Part shown: positions 8,699 through 19,700 of the stretch, one piece after another
How the letters are laid out: every line of letters begins with the position of its first letter
How positions within the stretch are numbered: position 1 is the first letter of the stretch
NCBI GenBank assembly: GCA_030524765.1
Contig: JAUNGA010000007.1
Span: forward strand, 1-54,960
Source: Bacteroidales bacterium
GTDB lineage: Bacteria; Bacteroidota; Bacteroidia; Bacteroidales; Muribaculaceae
DNA: 54,960 nucleotides
Direction of reading: 5' to 3'
Notes under the pieces: model-generated
What the model saw: the letters and a program-made list of their open reading frames with translations, nothing else
Databases searched by the model: none
Told to the model about the DNA's origin: nothing
Program-made: the position numbers and the translations under genes

Positions 8699-11229
8699 AA
8701 CGACACAGCTTTTTCATATTATGTGCTTTGCTCGGTCTGCTGTCGGCAACGGCCGCAGACCCGGGCAAGCTGTGCGGCATCGTCAGAGATGCTGTCACGG
8801 ACGAACCTGTCGCCGGCGCGATTGTCAGAACAAAAACGGCGTTCGCAACCACAGATAGCGAGGGACGGTTCGTACTTTCCCGACGGGCAGAGAACGATTC
8901 CGTTTCGTTCCGTTGTATGGGATATGAGACACTGACGCTGCCGGCATCGGTCGACCTTTCGTGTGTGCGTCTGAATCAGAAAGTCTCACAGCTTAACGAT
9001 GTGATAGTGGCAGCTCCGGATATATATGCCAAAGGCGACACTCTGGTATTCAACGTGGCAAACTACGCCGATGCAAAGGACAATGCCATCATTGATGTCA
9101 TCAAACGTCTTCCGGGCATTAAAGTGAGAGAGGACGGCACAATCGAGTATCAAGGCAAACCGATCAACAAGTTCTATATTGACGGCAATGACTTCGTAGA
9201 CGGCCAATATGGACTTGCGACCAACAACATCTCGCATAAGGATGTGAAAGCAGTCGAGGTCATGGAGAACCATCAGCCCGTAAAGGCGCTCGAAGGCATA
9301 GAGTTTTCTGAAGAGGCGGGTATAAATCTCAAACTGAAAGATGATGCCCGAAGCCGATGGGTCGGTGTGGCCCGGGCTGCATCGGGTGTGCAGCCCTTTC
9401 TGTATGACGGCTCGCTGTTTACCATGCGTATGGCGCCGAAGATACAGAACATGTTCACTCTGAAAGCCGACAATACAGGATGGAATCCCGCCAACGAAAT
9501 CACTGATCATGATCCGGATATGATGTTTTCGTCAGATTACATGTCAGCATTATGGCCCGAATACATCTCAGCGGATGCTGTCGTGGCTCCATTGTCAGAA
9601 AAACGTACCCGCGACAACCTGTCATGGCTCGCCAACGCCATTACCGCATGGAAGTCGGGCGAGACATCCATGCGGCTTAAATTTGATTATACAGGCGATC
9701 GACTTGACTACAATTCGAGCGTTGTCACCGACTATTTCAGCGACAAGATACCGACATTCATACAAAACAACACTTTGCGCACTCAGAACCGGAATCTGTC
9801 TGCCCAGTTTTACAGCGAGACAAACAAACGCAGCTATTACCTTAAGAACAAACTGACACTATCAGGAATCCGCGACAGATCAAACTCGACAATCACGGGA
9901 TCGTATGACATCGGGCAACGTGTCGACCGAAAATGTCTTTCGGCTGTCAATGACCTGAAATTGGTCAAACGTAATGAAAAACGGTTGTTCTCACTCATAT
10001 CGCGCACCTACATAGGGCACCGTCCTGACCGGTTGCTCGTGTCAGGAGACGAAAATGCGGTGCAGTCTGTAGCGACCACAGAATTCAGAAGCACTACCGA
10101 ATCGGGATTCGGAAAGCTCACACGTTTCTGGAAATTTTATCTCACCGCCGGTCTTGACCTGGACTATCACCGTATGGACGCCGCACTCTCGGGCCTCGGG
10201 AAATTCGACAACAGCGGTGTGTATAATGCTTTTCTTTCGAATCTCTCGGCCAAACCTCAGATTGATTATGACCGCAACGGTTGGCGGATGTCGCTTGCCG
10301 TAACGATAAAATGGAGGCACTACTCGATTGCCGGACAACACAACTACATAAATATTTTTAAAAGATTTTCGATCAGACGTCAGCTCACATCCAAATCAGA
10401 GATCTCGGGATCGGCAGCCTACCGTCTCGGATCGCCTCAACCGTATCTGAATATCGACGCACGGGTGTTGTCTGACTACCGCAATCTTTTCACAGCCGTC
10501 AATCCCGACAAATATACACAAGATGTGGCCGCGACACTTTCTTATCGCTACCGTAATCCGATGAAATCGATGTTTTTTAACGTATCGGCTACTTATAATT
10601 ATTGCCGAAGCTCAATAATGTCGGACCAACAGTTTATCGATGATTTCATAATATCGACATACGCCGACAGACTATCACACAACGACACATGGTATCTGAA
10701 AGGCGGTTTAAGCAAAGGTCTCGGACACAGCAAGATCGTGATCGGGTTTGAGACAGATGCGTCGTTTGCCTCAGCATCGGCGATGCGTGACGATGCAGTC
10801 ATTCCATACCGGCAGGTCACGGCAGGTATAAAACCCTACCTGAAGGGGAGCATCCTACGGTGGCTCTCGGCAAACTACGAGTCTGAATACGGGTTCTCAA
10901 AACTGTGCATTGACGGCGAAAGTAGCATATACCATACATTTCACCAGAATCTTTTCGCCACCATAATCACGAATGACAATGTTCAGTTCACTGCCGGAGC
11001 CGAACATTACCTGACACGTTTCCCTGAAGGCAACATCACAAATCTCATCCTGCTTGACGCGTCGGCGATATGGAAAGTGAACAGCAAAGTCAGGCTGACG
11101 CTTACAGCAAACAACATTCTTGACAAACGCTGCTATGAATATGTGAATTATGGCACACTTTGCCGGTCGGAACACAGATTCAACATCAGGCGCCGCTCGT
11201 TGCTGGCCTCAATCCAATATCGGTTCTGA
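8695..11229 (+). CDS. TonB-dependent receptor-like outer-membrane beta-barrel protein
   Basis: An 844-aa protein. A signal peptide (about 1-20) is followed by a carboxypeptidase-D regulatory-like domain (about 23-105, CGIVRDAVTDEPVAGAIV), a plug-like segment (about 108-205, IKRLPGIKVREDGTIEYQG and FYIDGNDF) and a long beta-barrel ending in an aromatic residue (ASIQYRF), typical of outer-membrane insertion. It matches the receptor type usually paired with GLPGLI proteins and overlaps that gene by 4 nt. No SusD-like partner is adjacent, so glycan import of the SusCD type is not supported. The substrate is unknown. Confidence 0.88.
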   Translation: MKRHSFFILCALLGLLSATAADPGKLCGIVRDAVTDEPVAGAIVRTKTAFATTDSEGRFVLSRRAENDSVSFRCMGYETLTLPASVDLSCVRLNQKVSQLNDVIVAAPDIYAKGDTLVFNVANYADAKDNAIIDVIKRLPGIKVREDGTIEYQGKPINKFYIDGNDFVDGQYGLATNNISHKDVKAVEVMENHQPVKALEGIEFSEEAGINLKLKDDARSRWVGVARAASGVQPFLYDGSLFTMRMAPKIQNMFTLKADNTGWNPANEITDHDPDMMFSSDYMSALWPEYISADAVVAPLSEKRTRDNLSWLANAITAWKSGETSMRLKFDYTGDRLDYNSSVVTDYFSDKIPTFIQNNTLRTQNRNLSAQFYSETNKRSYYLKNKLTLSGIRDRSNSTITGSYDIGQRVDRKCLSAVNDLKLVKRNEKRLFSLISRTYIGHRPDRLLVSGDENAVQSVATTEFRSTTESGFGKLTRFWKFYLTAGLDLDYHRMDAALSGLGKFDNSGVYNAFLSNLSAKPQIDYDRNGWRMSLAVTIKWRHYSIAGQHNYINIFKRFSIRRQLTSKSEISGSAAYRLGSPQPYLNIDARVLSDYRNLFTAVNPDKYTQDVAATLSYRYRNPMKSMFFNVSATYNYCRSSIMSDQQFIDDFIISTYADRLSHNDTWYLKGGLSKGLGHSKIVIGFETDASFASASAMRDDAVIPYRQVTAGIKPYLKGSILRWLSANYESEYGFSKLCIDGESSIYHTFHQNLFATIITNDNVQFTAGAEHYLTRFPEGNITNLILLDASAIWKVNSKVRLTLTANNILDKRCYEYVNYGTLCRSEHRFNIRRRSLLASIQYRF

Positions 11230-11232
11230 GAT

Positions 11233-11252
11233 GCGGCAGATATATTTGCCGC
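11233..11252 (+). terminator. Small stem-loop after the receptor gene
   Basis: GCGGCA (11233-11238) pairs with TGCCGC (11247-11252) just after the receptor stop codon. There is no T tract, so it may be a weak terminator or an mRNA 3' stabilising hairpin. Confidence 0.4.
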
Positions 11253-11308
11253 TGAACAAATTCAACATAAATTTGTCGTTCTTTATATAACGACTATTTA
11301 TCTTGAGT

Positions 11309-12766
11309 ATGTTCTATCGATTCGTATCGTTCATCACAACAGCATCGGATGTGACCGATGCGGCAAACCTCGGGCGGTATATCACCGGACGCGACGGCCT
11401 GTCATATAATATAGCCCGTTTCATAATGAATATTGTCGACTGGCTGCTCGGGGTATTCGGCCTCGAACAAGACAGTATGCTCGTCACCTTCTTCTATGCA
11501 TTGGTCGTAGTTGCCGTGGCGCTTGTGGTGGGATACATATCTCAATGGATTCTGCTCAGAATTGTCGATATCATCGCACATTATTGGGACAACGCCACAT
11601 ACCGCTCGCTCAACAATCAGCATTTCTTCATAAAGGTCAGCCGTATTATACCGCCTCTGGTGTTTCTCGTACTGATACAGTTCACTTTGTCAAATCACAA
11701 TAGTCTCTCTGATATACTCACCAAGATCACAGTCGTCTATATGATTGTCTTATTTACCTTTGCATTCAATGCAATGATAATGACAATCTGGGACCGCATC
11801 GACGCACGGGCCAACAAACGCAAGCTGCCTCTCGGCAGTCTGGCACAGCTTGCAAAGGGCATCGCATGGATAATCGCAGCCATTGTCATCATAGCCGTGA
11901 TCGTCAACAAGTCGCCACTGGCATTACTCACGGGGCTCGGAGCATTCTCGGCGGTGCTGATGCTGATATTCAAGAACAACATATTGAGTGTCGTGGCCGG
12001 TGTACAGCTGTCAGAAAACGACAGCCTACATGTAGGCGACTGGATCGAAGTCGAAGGCACGAAAGCCAACGGAACGGTGCAGGAAGTATCGCTCGTGGCA
12101 GTAAAAGTGCTCAACTGGGATAAGACGACCACATCGCTGCCGCCATACAACCTCATTACAAACGGGTTTACAAATTACCGCACGATGCAGGTGAGCAACA
12201 CCCGTCGCATCTGCCGCAGCTTTATGATTGATGCCGACAGCGTGTTGCCTGCGACTCCCGACATGCTCGACCGCATACGCAAGGTGCCTATGATGGATGC
12301 CTTTATCACAAAGAAACTCGAGCAACGTGCAGCAGGCCGGGTGGCCGATGTCGAAAACCCGGCAGGGCTGGCCAACGGCACGATAGACACAAATCTCGGT
12401 CTGTTCCGCGCATACCTTAAGATGTGGCTCGACGCCAATCCCAATGTATCGCATGACAGCGACAGTTTTGTGTCGACACTTGCTCAGACGTCGGTGGGCA
12501 TCCCTCTGCAGATCTACTGTTTTACCTCGACATCAAAGTGGATACCGTATGAGGGCATACAGGATACGATATTCGAACATGTCGCAGCCATGTTGCGCTT
12601 CTTTCAGCTCTATACGTTTGAGAATCCGTCGGGCCGCGACACGGTGATCGACGGATATCTGAGCCCCGGAGGCAAGATCGACGACGTATATGGCGTACCC
12701 TATCCTTTCTTCCAGGACCCTGAAGCACCCGACAGTCCCGGCTCGACACGGGCCAAACCGACCTGA
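11309..12766 (+). CDS. MscS-family mechanosensitive ion channel
   Basis: A 485-aa inner-membrane channel that would release solutes on hypo-osmotic shock. Several transmembrane helices occupy the N-terminal half. The MscS pore and beta domain follow (NNILSVVAGVQLSENDSLHVGDWIEV, then the PPYNLITNGFTNYR block). Its size, with a long C-terminal cytoplasmic part, resembles the YbdG/YnaI-like subfamily. I start at the ATG at 11309; an in-frame TTG at 11303 is possible but weaker. It converges on lon, and a hairpin spans its stop codon. Confidence 0.9.
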   Translation: MFYRFVSFITTASDVTDAANLGRYITGRDGLSYNIARFIMNIVDWLLGVFGLEQDSMLVTFFYALVVVAVALVVGYISQWILLRIVDIIAHYWDNATYRSLNNQHFFIKVSRIIPPLVFLVLIQFTLSNHNSLSDILTKITVVYMIVLFTFAFNAMIMTIWDRIDARANKRKLPLGSLAQLAKGIAWIIAAIVIIAVIVNKSPLALLTGLGAFSAVLMLIFKNNILSVVAGVQLSENDSLHVGDWIEVEGTKANGTVQEVSLVAVKVLNWDKTTTSLPPYNLITNGFTNYRTMQVSNTRRICRSFMIDADSVLPATPDMLDRIRKVPMMDAFITKKLEQRAAGRVADVENPAGLANGTIDTNLGLFRAYLKMWLDANPNVSHDSDSFVSTLAQTSVGIPLQIYCFTSTSKWIPYEGIQDTIFEHVAAMLRFFQLYTFENPSGRDTVIDGYLSPGGKIDDVYGVPYPFFQDPEAPDSPGSTRAKPT

Positions 12767-12775
12767 GAGTCGGTT
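12756..12775. terminator. Hairpin between the MscS gene and lon
   Basis: AACCGAC (12756-12762) pairs with GTCGGTT (12769-12775), a 7-bp stem with a 6-nt loop over the channel gene's stop. It sits in the 15-nt convergent gap and could end transcripts from both sides, although neither side has a T run. Confidence 0.45.
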
Positions 12776-12781
12776 CGACAA

Positions 12782-15193
12782 TCAGACGAGCGAGAAGTCA
12801 AGGACCTCCTTGACAGTCCTGACATAGTGGAAGTCGAGACCGTCGCGATAGGCCTCCGGTATATCCTCGATATCCCGGCGATTGTCTTCGCTGAGCACGA
12901 TATCGGTGATGCCGGCACGCTTTGCCGCGAGTATCTTCTCTTTGACTCCGCCAACGGGCAGCACACGGCCACGCAATGTGATCTCGCCGGTCATGGCTAT
13001 GCGCTGGCGCACGAGACGTCCGGTAAAGGCCGACGCGATCGCGGTGGCAATGGTTATACCGGCCGACGGGCCGTCTTTAGGTATGGCACCCTCGGGGAAG
13101 TGGATGTGCAGATTGCGTGTCTCGAACAGCTCGGGTGCTATGCCGAGCTCGGCGCTATGAGCCTTAACCCATTGTGAAGCGATGGTCGCCGACTCTTTCA
13201 TCACGTCGCCAAGATTTCCGGTGACAGTAAGCCGGTCGCCTTTGCCGGGCGATAGCGATGCCTCGGCAAGCAGTATCTCGCCGCCGACCTGAGTCCAGGC
13301 AAGACCGGTGACAACACCCGGGAATTCATTGCCTTCATAACGGTCTTTGGTAAATGGCGGCAGACCGAGCAGAGGCTGCAGATCGTCGGGCGTGATGGTC
13401 GACGGAAATTCAGTGCCGCTGAGTCTTGCGAGAATCGACTTGCGCACGAGCGATGCAAGCTGTTTTTCGAGCTGACGCACTCCGCTCTCGGCAGTATAAC
13501 GCTCGATGAGCGCCGTGAGAGCGTCATCGGTAATATTGAAACCGCTGTCTTCGGCCAGATCGTTGTCCTTGAGTATGCGTGGCAGCAGATGTCGTCGGGC
13601 TATCTCAATCTTTTCCTCGATCAGATAGCCGCTCAGATCAATCACTTCCATACGGTCGAGCAACGGGCGCTCGACTGTTGAAAGGGTGTTGGCCGTGGCG
13701 ATGAACAGTACGTTTGACAGATCGTAGTCGATGTCGATATAATTGTCGTGGAAGGTCTTGTTCTGCTCGGGATCAAGCACCTCGAGCAAAGCGGCAGCCG
13801 GATCGCCCTTGTAATCTTTGCCTACCTTGTCGATCTCGTCGAGCAGCAGCACAGGATTGGTGGTACCTGCGGCTTTCATGGCCTTGATGATACGTCCGGG
13901 CATGGCGCCGATGTAGGTACGGCGGTGTCCGCGTATCTCGGATTCGTCGTGCATGCCGCCGAGCGACACACGCTGGTACTCGCGCCCCATAGAGCGGGCG
14001 ATCGATTTGCCAAGCGATGTCTTGCCGACACCGGGAGGGCCTACAAGGCAAAGTATGGGGGCCTTGGCCCGCGGGCTGTGCATGATGACGGCAATCTGCT
14101 CGAGGATGCGCTGCTTGACTTTGTCGAGACCGTAATGATCATGCTCGAGCACATCGCGGGCAGCGTTGATATCGTTATTGGTCTTTGATTTCTTGTCCCA
14201 GGGCAGATCAAGCAATGTCTCAAGATATGAATATTGCACCGAGTAGTCGGGCGTCTGTGGATTGAGACGACGCAACTTGCCGATCTCTTTGTCGAATGTG
14301 TCGCGAACATAGAGGGGCATGCGCAGCTTATCGGCACGCATCATCAGCTCGTCGGCCTCGTCGCCGCTGTCGCCGCCGGGGCCGTAAAGCTCGTCTTTGA
14401 TAGTCTCGAGCTGCATTTGCAGGAAGGCCGAACGCTGATTGTCCTTCATACGCTCGCCGGCACGCTCCATAATCTCGTGGGTGAGCTCGACACGACGCAT
14501 ATTGTCAAGCAACAACGCGAGCAACTTAGAGGCCCGCTTGGCCAGATTGCTCTCGGCAAGCAGACTTATTTTCTCTGCGGCGTCCACTCCAGCGTTAGTC
14601 GCGATATAGTTGACACGGTCAGTCGGCGATTTGAGTTGCGCAAGATTACCGGAGACCTCCTTGCCGATGCCTGCGGTCTTCTCCATGATCTCGGTAGCAA
14701 GACGGCCGATCTGCTCGACAGTCACATCATAATTCGGGTCTTCGGCGGGCTCGATATCATCGAGTATCTTGAATCTGACAGACAGGCGTGCCGCCGGAAT
14801 GACCGCACCGGCACCTTTGCCGAGAATGCGGAATCGGTTGCGGGCGCGGATAATGGCTGTATGCGAGCCGTCGGGAAGCTCGAACACTTTGAAAACATCA
14901 GCCACAACACCGTATTTATAGAGTCCCTTGGTGATACCCGGATCATCGTCGTCGGGGTTGGTCTGGCACACGATGCCGACAGGAATCCGGCGTTCAGAAG
15001 CCTCACGGGCCACCAGCAGCGAAGAATCGCGGGTGATGCTTATAGGGATGGTCACGCCGGGAAACAACACAAGGTTGCGCGTCGGCAAGACAGGCAGATC
15101 ATCAGGCTCAGGATCGGTGCCAAACTTTGTGGCATCAATTTCGATTTGCCCGAGTGTCATCACGGGCGTATTATTTTCGTCGTTTAAACTCAT
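12782..15193 (-). CDS. lon: ATP-dependent Lon protease
   Basis: Cytoplasmic AAA+ serine protease that removes damaged and regulatory proteins. An N-terminal Lon substrate domain (about 30-240) precedes Walker A GPPGVGKT (385-392), a Walker B ending LLLDEID, and the C-terminal protease domain with catalytic Ser710 in PKDGPSAGI and Lys753 in GGVKEKI. I chose the internal ATG at 15193 (MSLNDENN, 803 aa): the in-frame upstream extension overlaps the promoter, whose -7 box is at 15217-15224, and lacks family character. Nothing appears broken. Confidence 0.97.
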   Translation of the reverse strand: MSLNDENNTPVMTLGQIEIDATKFGTDPEPDDLPVLPTRNLVLFPGVTIPISITRDSSLLVAREASERRIPVGIVCQTNPDDDDPGITKGLYKYGVVADVFKVFELPDGSHTAIIRARNRFRILGKGAGAVIPAARLSVRFKILDDIEPAEDPNYDVTVEQIGRLATEIMEKTAGIGKEVSGNLAQLKSPTDRVNYIATNAGVDAAEKISLLAESNLAKRASKLLALLLDNMRRVELTHEIMERAGERMKDNQRSAFLQMQLETIKDELYGPGGDSGDEADELMMRADKLRMPLYVRDTFDKEIGKLRRLNPQTPDYSVQYSYLETLLDLPWDKKSKTNNDINAARDVLEHDHYGLDKVKQRILEQIAVIMHSPRAKAPILCLVGPPGVGKTSLGKSIARSMGREYQRVSLGGMHDESEIRGHRRTYIGAMPGRIIKAMKAAGTTNPVLLLDEIDKVGKDYKGDPAAALLEVLDPEQNKTFHDNYIDIDYDLSNVLFIATANTLSTVERPLLDRMEVIDLSGYLIEEKIEIARRHLLPRILKDNDLAEDSGFNITDDALTALIERYTAESGVRQLEKQLASLVRKSILARLSGTEFPSTITPDDLQPLLGLPPFTKDRYEGNEFPGVVTGLAWTQVGGEILLAEASLSPGKGDRLTVTGNLGDVMKESATIASQWVKAHSAELGIAPELFETRNLHIHFPEGAIPKDGPSAGITIATAIASAFTGRLVRQRIAMTGEITLRGRVLPVGGVKEKILAAKRAGITDIVLSEDNRRDIEDIPEAYRDGLDFHYVRTVKEVLDFSLV

Positions 15194-15216
15194 TGCTTGG
15201 ATTGAGAATCGGGCTG

Positions 15217-15247
15217 CAAATTTACAAAAAATCTGCGAAATGCCCAA
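15217..15247 (-). promoter_or_regulatory. lon promoter
   Basis: On the minus strand TTG (plus 15245-15247), 20 nt, then TAAATTTG (plus 15217-15224), a near-perfect Bacteroidota promoter. The -7 box is 23 nt before the chosen lon ATG, which supports that start. No heat-shock-specific element is evident. Confidence 0.75.
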
Positions 15248-15254
15248 CTCCGGG

Positions 15255-15866
15255 TCAATTGGCGTGCAGGTCGCGTGGCAAGAACCGCCATGAACGGTAA
15301 GCCGTACCCAGCTGACGCACTATTCTGTGCCAGTAAGAATCGCCCTCGCCTTTGAGCAATCCGGACGGTTCGCCTATGACGGGACTTATCGCCCAGGTAT
15401 CCTCGCTGATCTCTTTTTCGAGCTGGCCGGGTGACCATCCGCTGTAGCCGATAAAGAAGCGCAGGCATCCGTCGACCGGATAGCCCTCATTGACATACTG
15501 CACAGCCGCGTCGAAATCGCCGCCGATATAGAGACCGGGCGAATACTCGCGTGCACCGGCAAAAATCTGCGAACCGAGCGTGTGTATAAAATAAAGCCTG
15601 TCCTGACTCATCGGACCGCCGCAGAATACAGGTACTTCGGGCGCATCGGACGACACGCCTTCGAGCACGTCGGCCAAGGTATAGTTCATACTGTTGTTGA
15701 GTACCACACCCGTGGCACCGTCTTTCCGATCATAGTCTATGACCGAGATAACAGCCCGCGAAAACCAAGCCTCGTCGAGAAAAGGCTGCGCGATGAGAAG
15801 ATCGCCTTCGTGCACGGGCAACTTTATAGTCTTGAGATTAAAAATCGTGGTATCTAACTCTTTCAT
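15255..15866 (-). CDS. YqgE/AlgH family protein
   Basis: A 203-aa member of the YqgE/AlgH (DUF179) family, a small soluble fold with poorly defined function, historically linked to alginate regulation in Pseudomonas. The signature is seen in GDLLIAQPFLDEAWFSRAVI, GATGVVLNN, FCGGPM and the RFFIGYSGWSPGQLEKEI block. It lies between the uracil-DNA glycosylase-like gene and lon on the same strand; lon has its own promoter. The length is normal for the family. Confidence 0.93.
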   Translation of the reverse strand: MKELDTTIFNLKTIKLPVHEGDLLIAQPFLDEAWFSRAVISVIDYDRKDGATGVVLNNSMNYTLADVLEGVSSDAPEVPVFCGGPMSQDRLYFIHTLGSQIFAGAREYSPGLYIGGDFDAAVQYVNEGYPVDGCLRFFIGYSGWSPGQLEKEISEDTWAISPVIGEPSGLLKGEGDSYWHRIVRQLGTAYRSWRFLPRDLHAN

Positions 15867-15893
15867 AACAGCAGTGAACTTTTGCGGTTGGAA

Positions 15894-15910
15894 CGTTTAC
15901 TTTATAAACG
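15894..15910 (-). terminator. Short stem-loop between the glycosylase and AlgH genes
   Basis: CGTTTA (15894-15899) pairs with TAAACG (15905-15910) directly after the glycosylase stop codon on the minus strand. The stem is AT-rich with no T tract, so termination is uncertain. Confidence 0.3.
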
Positions 15911-15911
15911 C

Positions 15912-16529
15912 TCATACCCCGTCGAATGTTACACCATCAATACCTGCATGACGCAGCAGATCGGCATAGAAAGCCGCTTTTTTATCAATCTTTAACGGAT
16001 ATGCCCTCGATGTCGACGGCATGCGCCACACGCGCACGTCGCGGCCGGCAAATACAGTCTCGGCATAAGCCCCCATGCGGGGCACGTCTGTGCCTGTCTG
16101 CTCGGCAGCTATCATCGCCGCCTTCTCGCCCGTGGTGGCTATGTCGCGGCACATAGGTATGCGCTCGAGCAGGGCGGCAATATCGTTGGGCTCGACCACA
16201 TCAAGAAACTTGTCGGCGGCGTTACCGGCCAGCCGACGTGCCTTGTAGACGGTATCGCTCATCGCGATGCCCTTCCGGTCAAGCAGATGTTTGATGGCAT
16301 TGAGATCAAAGGCCCGTGTCTTCGGGTCGTAAAGCATATCGCGGTCGCCGGAAAAGATCAGACCGATGATACGCCAGAAATCATTTATAGGGTTGGGATA
16401 ATAGAAATCCATCGACCATCGGTGTGCACCGGGCGGGAATGTGCCCATAATGAGCACACGCGACGATGCCGGCAGCCAGGGTTGCCAGGGATGAGTCTCT
16501 ATGGGTAGTCGCTCTGCGTTATCGTTCAT
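15912..16529 (-). CDS. Uracil-DNA glycosylase family protein
   Basis: A 205-aa protein of the uracil-DNA glycosylase superfamily, closest in motif style to Mug/TDG-like enzymes. The N-terminal loop VLIMGTFPPGAHRWSMDFYYPNPINDFWRI contains the GTFPPG nucleotide pocket and the NPxNDFW segment, and a C-terminal WRMPSTSRA corresponds to the DNA-intercalating motif position. It should excise mispaired or deaminated bases as the first step of base-excision repair; substrate preference cannot be read from sequence. It is transcribed toward the AlgH gene. Confidence 0.85.
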   Translation of the reverse strand: MNDNAERLPIETHPWQPWLPASSRVLIMGTFPPGAHRWSMDFYYPNPINDFWRIIGLIFSGDRDMLYDPKTRAFDLNAIKHLLDRKGIAMSDTVYKARRLAGNAADKFLDVVEPNDIAALLERIPMCRDIATTGEKAAMIAAEQTGTDVPRMGAYAETVFAGRDVRVWRMPSTSRAYPLKIDKKAAFYADLLRHAGIDGVTFDGV

Positions 16530-16654
16530 ATCTGATTAACGGAAAAGAACGGTCAGTCATGATATTATTAACGTAGTTTAACAACTTGAAATTTTCCACG
16601 ACAGACTGACAATTTTTCAACTGTTATCACGTATAATAATAGAGCGAAAATCGC

Positions 16655-16662
16655 TATATTTG
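16655..16662 (+). promoter_or_regulatory. Promoter -7 element of the AlbA_2 protein gene
   Basis: TATATTTG lies 38 nt before the ATG at 16701, in the 171-nt divergent gap after the glycosylase gene. No -33 TTG is at the standard distance. The gap is otherwise AT-rich and featureless. Confidence 0.5.
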
Positions 16663-16700
16663 TACAATTTTAAACATTCAACCCTAAAAATCTTTTCATT

Positions 16701-19700
16701 ATGGATTATGAAATCGGCAAAAATTATGATTTTGACGTAATAAAGGAATTTGGAGACGACGAACCGTTTTTCAGGCTGAGCATACCGGAATATGGAGAAT
16801 ATCGTCTGCCAAAGTTAAAATTTCAACGCAATGAGCCTTTGCCCGACCGCCTGACATGTTCGGTCAAACGATATGACAATACAGGCAAACCAATACCGTC
16901 GCACTTTCCGGCACAATATGTCAACCGATTTTATCAACAAGGATTCACCAACAATCGCGAATTTGAATTTACAGTAATAGAATTGCCATCCGGAGGTTTT
17001 GATTATGTCAAACTTGAAGACAAATACGGCATACAATACCGATTGCGTGATGACGGCTCATTGCTGTCGCCCGGGCAGAAAATCAAATGCAGATTCAGCA
17101 AGCTCAGTAAAAACAGTTTTGACCTCGAATGCAGCAACGACGACATGCGACTGCCGCTATACAGTCCGGCAGATTTTTTTGAAAAAGTCGGCGTGCCCTT
17201 GCCGATGCGTCATATTCTTGAGGATGGGCTGCGCATGATGCCGGCCATGGCCGACGCCGCTGTCGAGCTCGAGCACGACAATCCCCTGTGGGTGGTGACA
17301 GCGCTGCAGTCGGTGAGCAATAATCTGAGCGAATGGTTTGTCACCACAGACACAAAACGCCACTATCTGTTTTTTAATACCCTCATAGACGTATTGCGCC
17401 GGTCAGCGCTTTATCTGATCGAGAATTCGCGGTTTCTGCGCAATCTTGCCGAAAGCCAACGCCGCATTCTGCAAAAACGTCTCACTGGCTATGTCGAAGG
17501 ACTCGAACCATATCGCCGCACCCTCGAGATTCTCGACACGAGCAACGAAGTGCGTTTTGTCGAGGATCTGATGGAGAAGCTGCGTCAGTCGGGTTATCTC
17601 TATCACCCTGCCCGGCAGTTCTCTATCCTGATGCTGATCATGCGCACATCGCCCGAACTTGTCAACAAATATCTGGGCAGCATCTTTGACACGATCATGG
17701 AGTGGAAGCTCGAGACGTGGTCAACCGAGCCGTTCCGCAGCGCATTTGTCGACCAGTTTGAGATATACATACGTCACGCATCGGCCGAAATTGACCTTTT
17801 GCCCCAGGCCGATACCCCTGAAGACAATGACAGGCTCGAGAAGATTGTCATCGCCATCGCGCTGCAGCTGCTCATATCGGGCGACCTCGAGAGCGAGCAG
17901 GCACGCCGCAACCGCGCCCTGTTTTACCGCTGCATATCGCTGTTGCGCCCCGTGGTCAGCGACGATCTGCTTGACAAGGCTTATCTGACACTGATGGGAA
18001 AACGGCTGCCGATAGGATTCGGCTACGACGACATCAAACAGCCTCTGATGCTGATGACCCGCGCCCTGGTGCCGGCAACCGAGCAGCAACGCAGCATCGA
18101 GAATGTATATACCCACGTGTCGGGCGACGTCTGCGTGACGGTCGACGACAGCGGCATATCGCTGCGTCGCACCGACGAGGCCGAGGCTCCGCGACTGCTG
18201 CCCACAGGCATGATCGAATGGCCGCTGCTGTCGCCACAGATATATCTTGGCGATGTGAAGCAGCTCAGCAAAAGCAATCTCAACAACATGGACGCCCACC
18301 GACGTCTGTGGAGCGATATCGAGAAGGCACTGTTTGAGCGCAGCACGGCCAAGGGCATCGAGCCGGCCGAGCTCTATACAGCCGATATAGACGAGATGGT
18401 GTGGGTAATAATAGACCCTCTCGAGGTGAGCGGAGGCGACGACCCCGAATGGCGTTGCCGTATCGACGATCCCGAATATGAAAGCGGCACTGGCTATCTG
18501 CGCCGCAGCGAGATAGTCAACTACAATATCAAAGGCGACATGATCGAGCGCAACCGCCAATTGGTGCAGACGGCATTTGTTGACAACGACGGCACGCCCC
18601 GCCGGTTCAAGGCTCGTGTAATAGGCATAGACGAGGATGGTGAATATGAATTCTCGCTGCGCGACACCGTGGCCGAAAAAGCAGGTGACATCCTCAACTA
18701 CAACGACACATACACGGCCGTGATCACAAGCGTCAACGGCCATGACTCATACAGCTGCGTGACCGAGACCGGTTATGGCATGTTTCTTGACTATGATAAA
18801 GAATTCAACTACAAACGCAGCGATTACGTACGGGTGCGTCTGCTCGACATGTCAGATCCCCATCACATGCACGGAACGATCAGTTCGTTTGCAGGACCCG
18901 GCACAGCCACCGATTTCGTAGCGGCATTCACCAGTCTGATGCGCAGCATATCGACAAAAGCAGCCGAAACCGACGATATGGACGACATGACCATATTTGA
19001 CGACGAGGCTCCGCTCAGCCGCGAGTCGATCTATGAAATAATATCGATCATGCGGTTCAAGGCCATTTCGAGCCGCAGTCTGCTCGACGCCTATGACTGC
19101 CTGCTCTTCGCGCGCCTGCTGGCACTTGCGATCGGCGACCACAGCATGGCATCGCGGCTGCAGACACATGCATCGCTGCTGCGTCTGCACCAGTTCTACG
19201 CCAAAAACCGAAAAGTCGATGCCGATGAACTTGAACAGTTCCGCCCGCTCGTCAACGGATATCCGATGCTCGAGATTATCTTCCACCGGCTCGAGATTGT
19301 ATCGTGGCTGGGGTGCGCCGAGCATAACGCCGACCTGTGGGAGACAATCAACGCATCGCGCAACAACCTTGAGAATACTCTGGCTCGCATGGTGTTGTCT
19401 TACAACATGCTGCCCGACGATGACATAGCCGAGAACCCCATAGCGCTGGGGCTGAAAAGCCGCATCGCCGAGTTGCTGGGCGTCAACTTCGAGCGCACGA
19501 CACTCAAGAACTATGGCCCGGAGGGACAATATGTCGAGTTCAAGACCAGCATAGTATATCCTCCTCGCCGATCTAAAAACGACAGCGTCGAGCCAGATCC
19601 CGAACGCCAGCAGTTCAATCTGCTGCGGGTCATCGCCGGCATGCTCAACTCGTCGGGCGGCAAGCTGTATATAGGTGTCAACGACAAGACCCACTGTGAG

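Noticed and set aside
8695-11229. SusC-type polysaccharide utilisation locus
   Set aside because: No SusD-like lipoprotein or glycoside hydrolase is adjacent, and the partner is GLPGLI.
14234-15187. A long (317-aa) open frame on the plus strand opposite lon
   Set aside because: It lies wholly antisense to an intact lon with clear catalytic motifs. GC-rich codon use makes such shadow frames common, and its translation has no family character.
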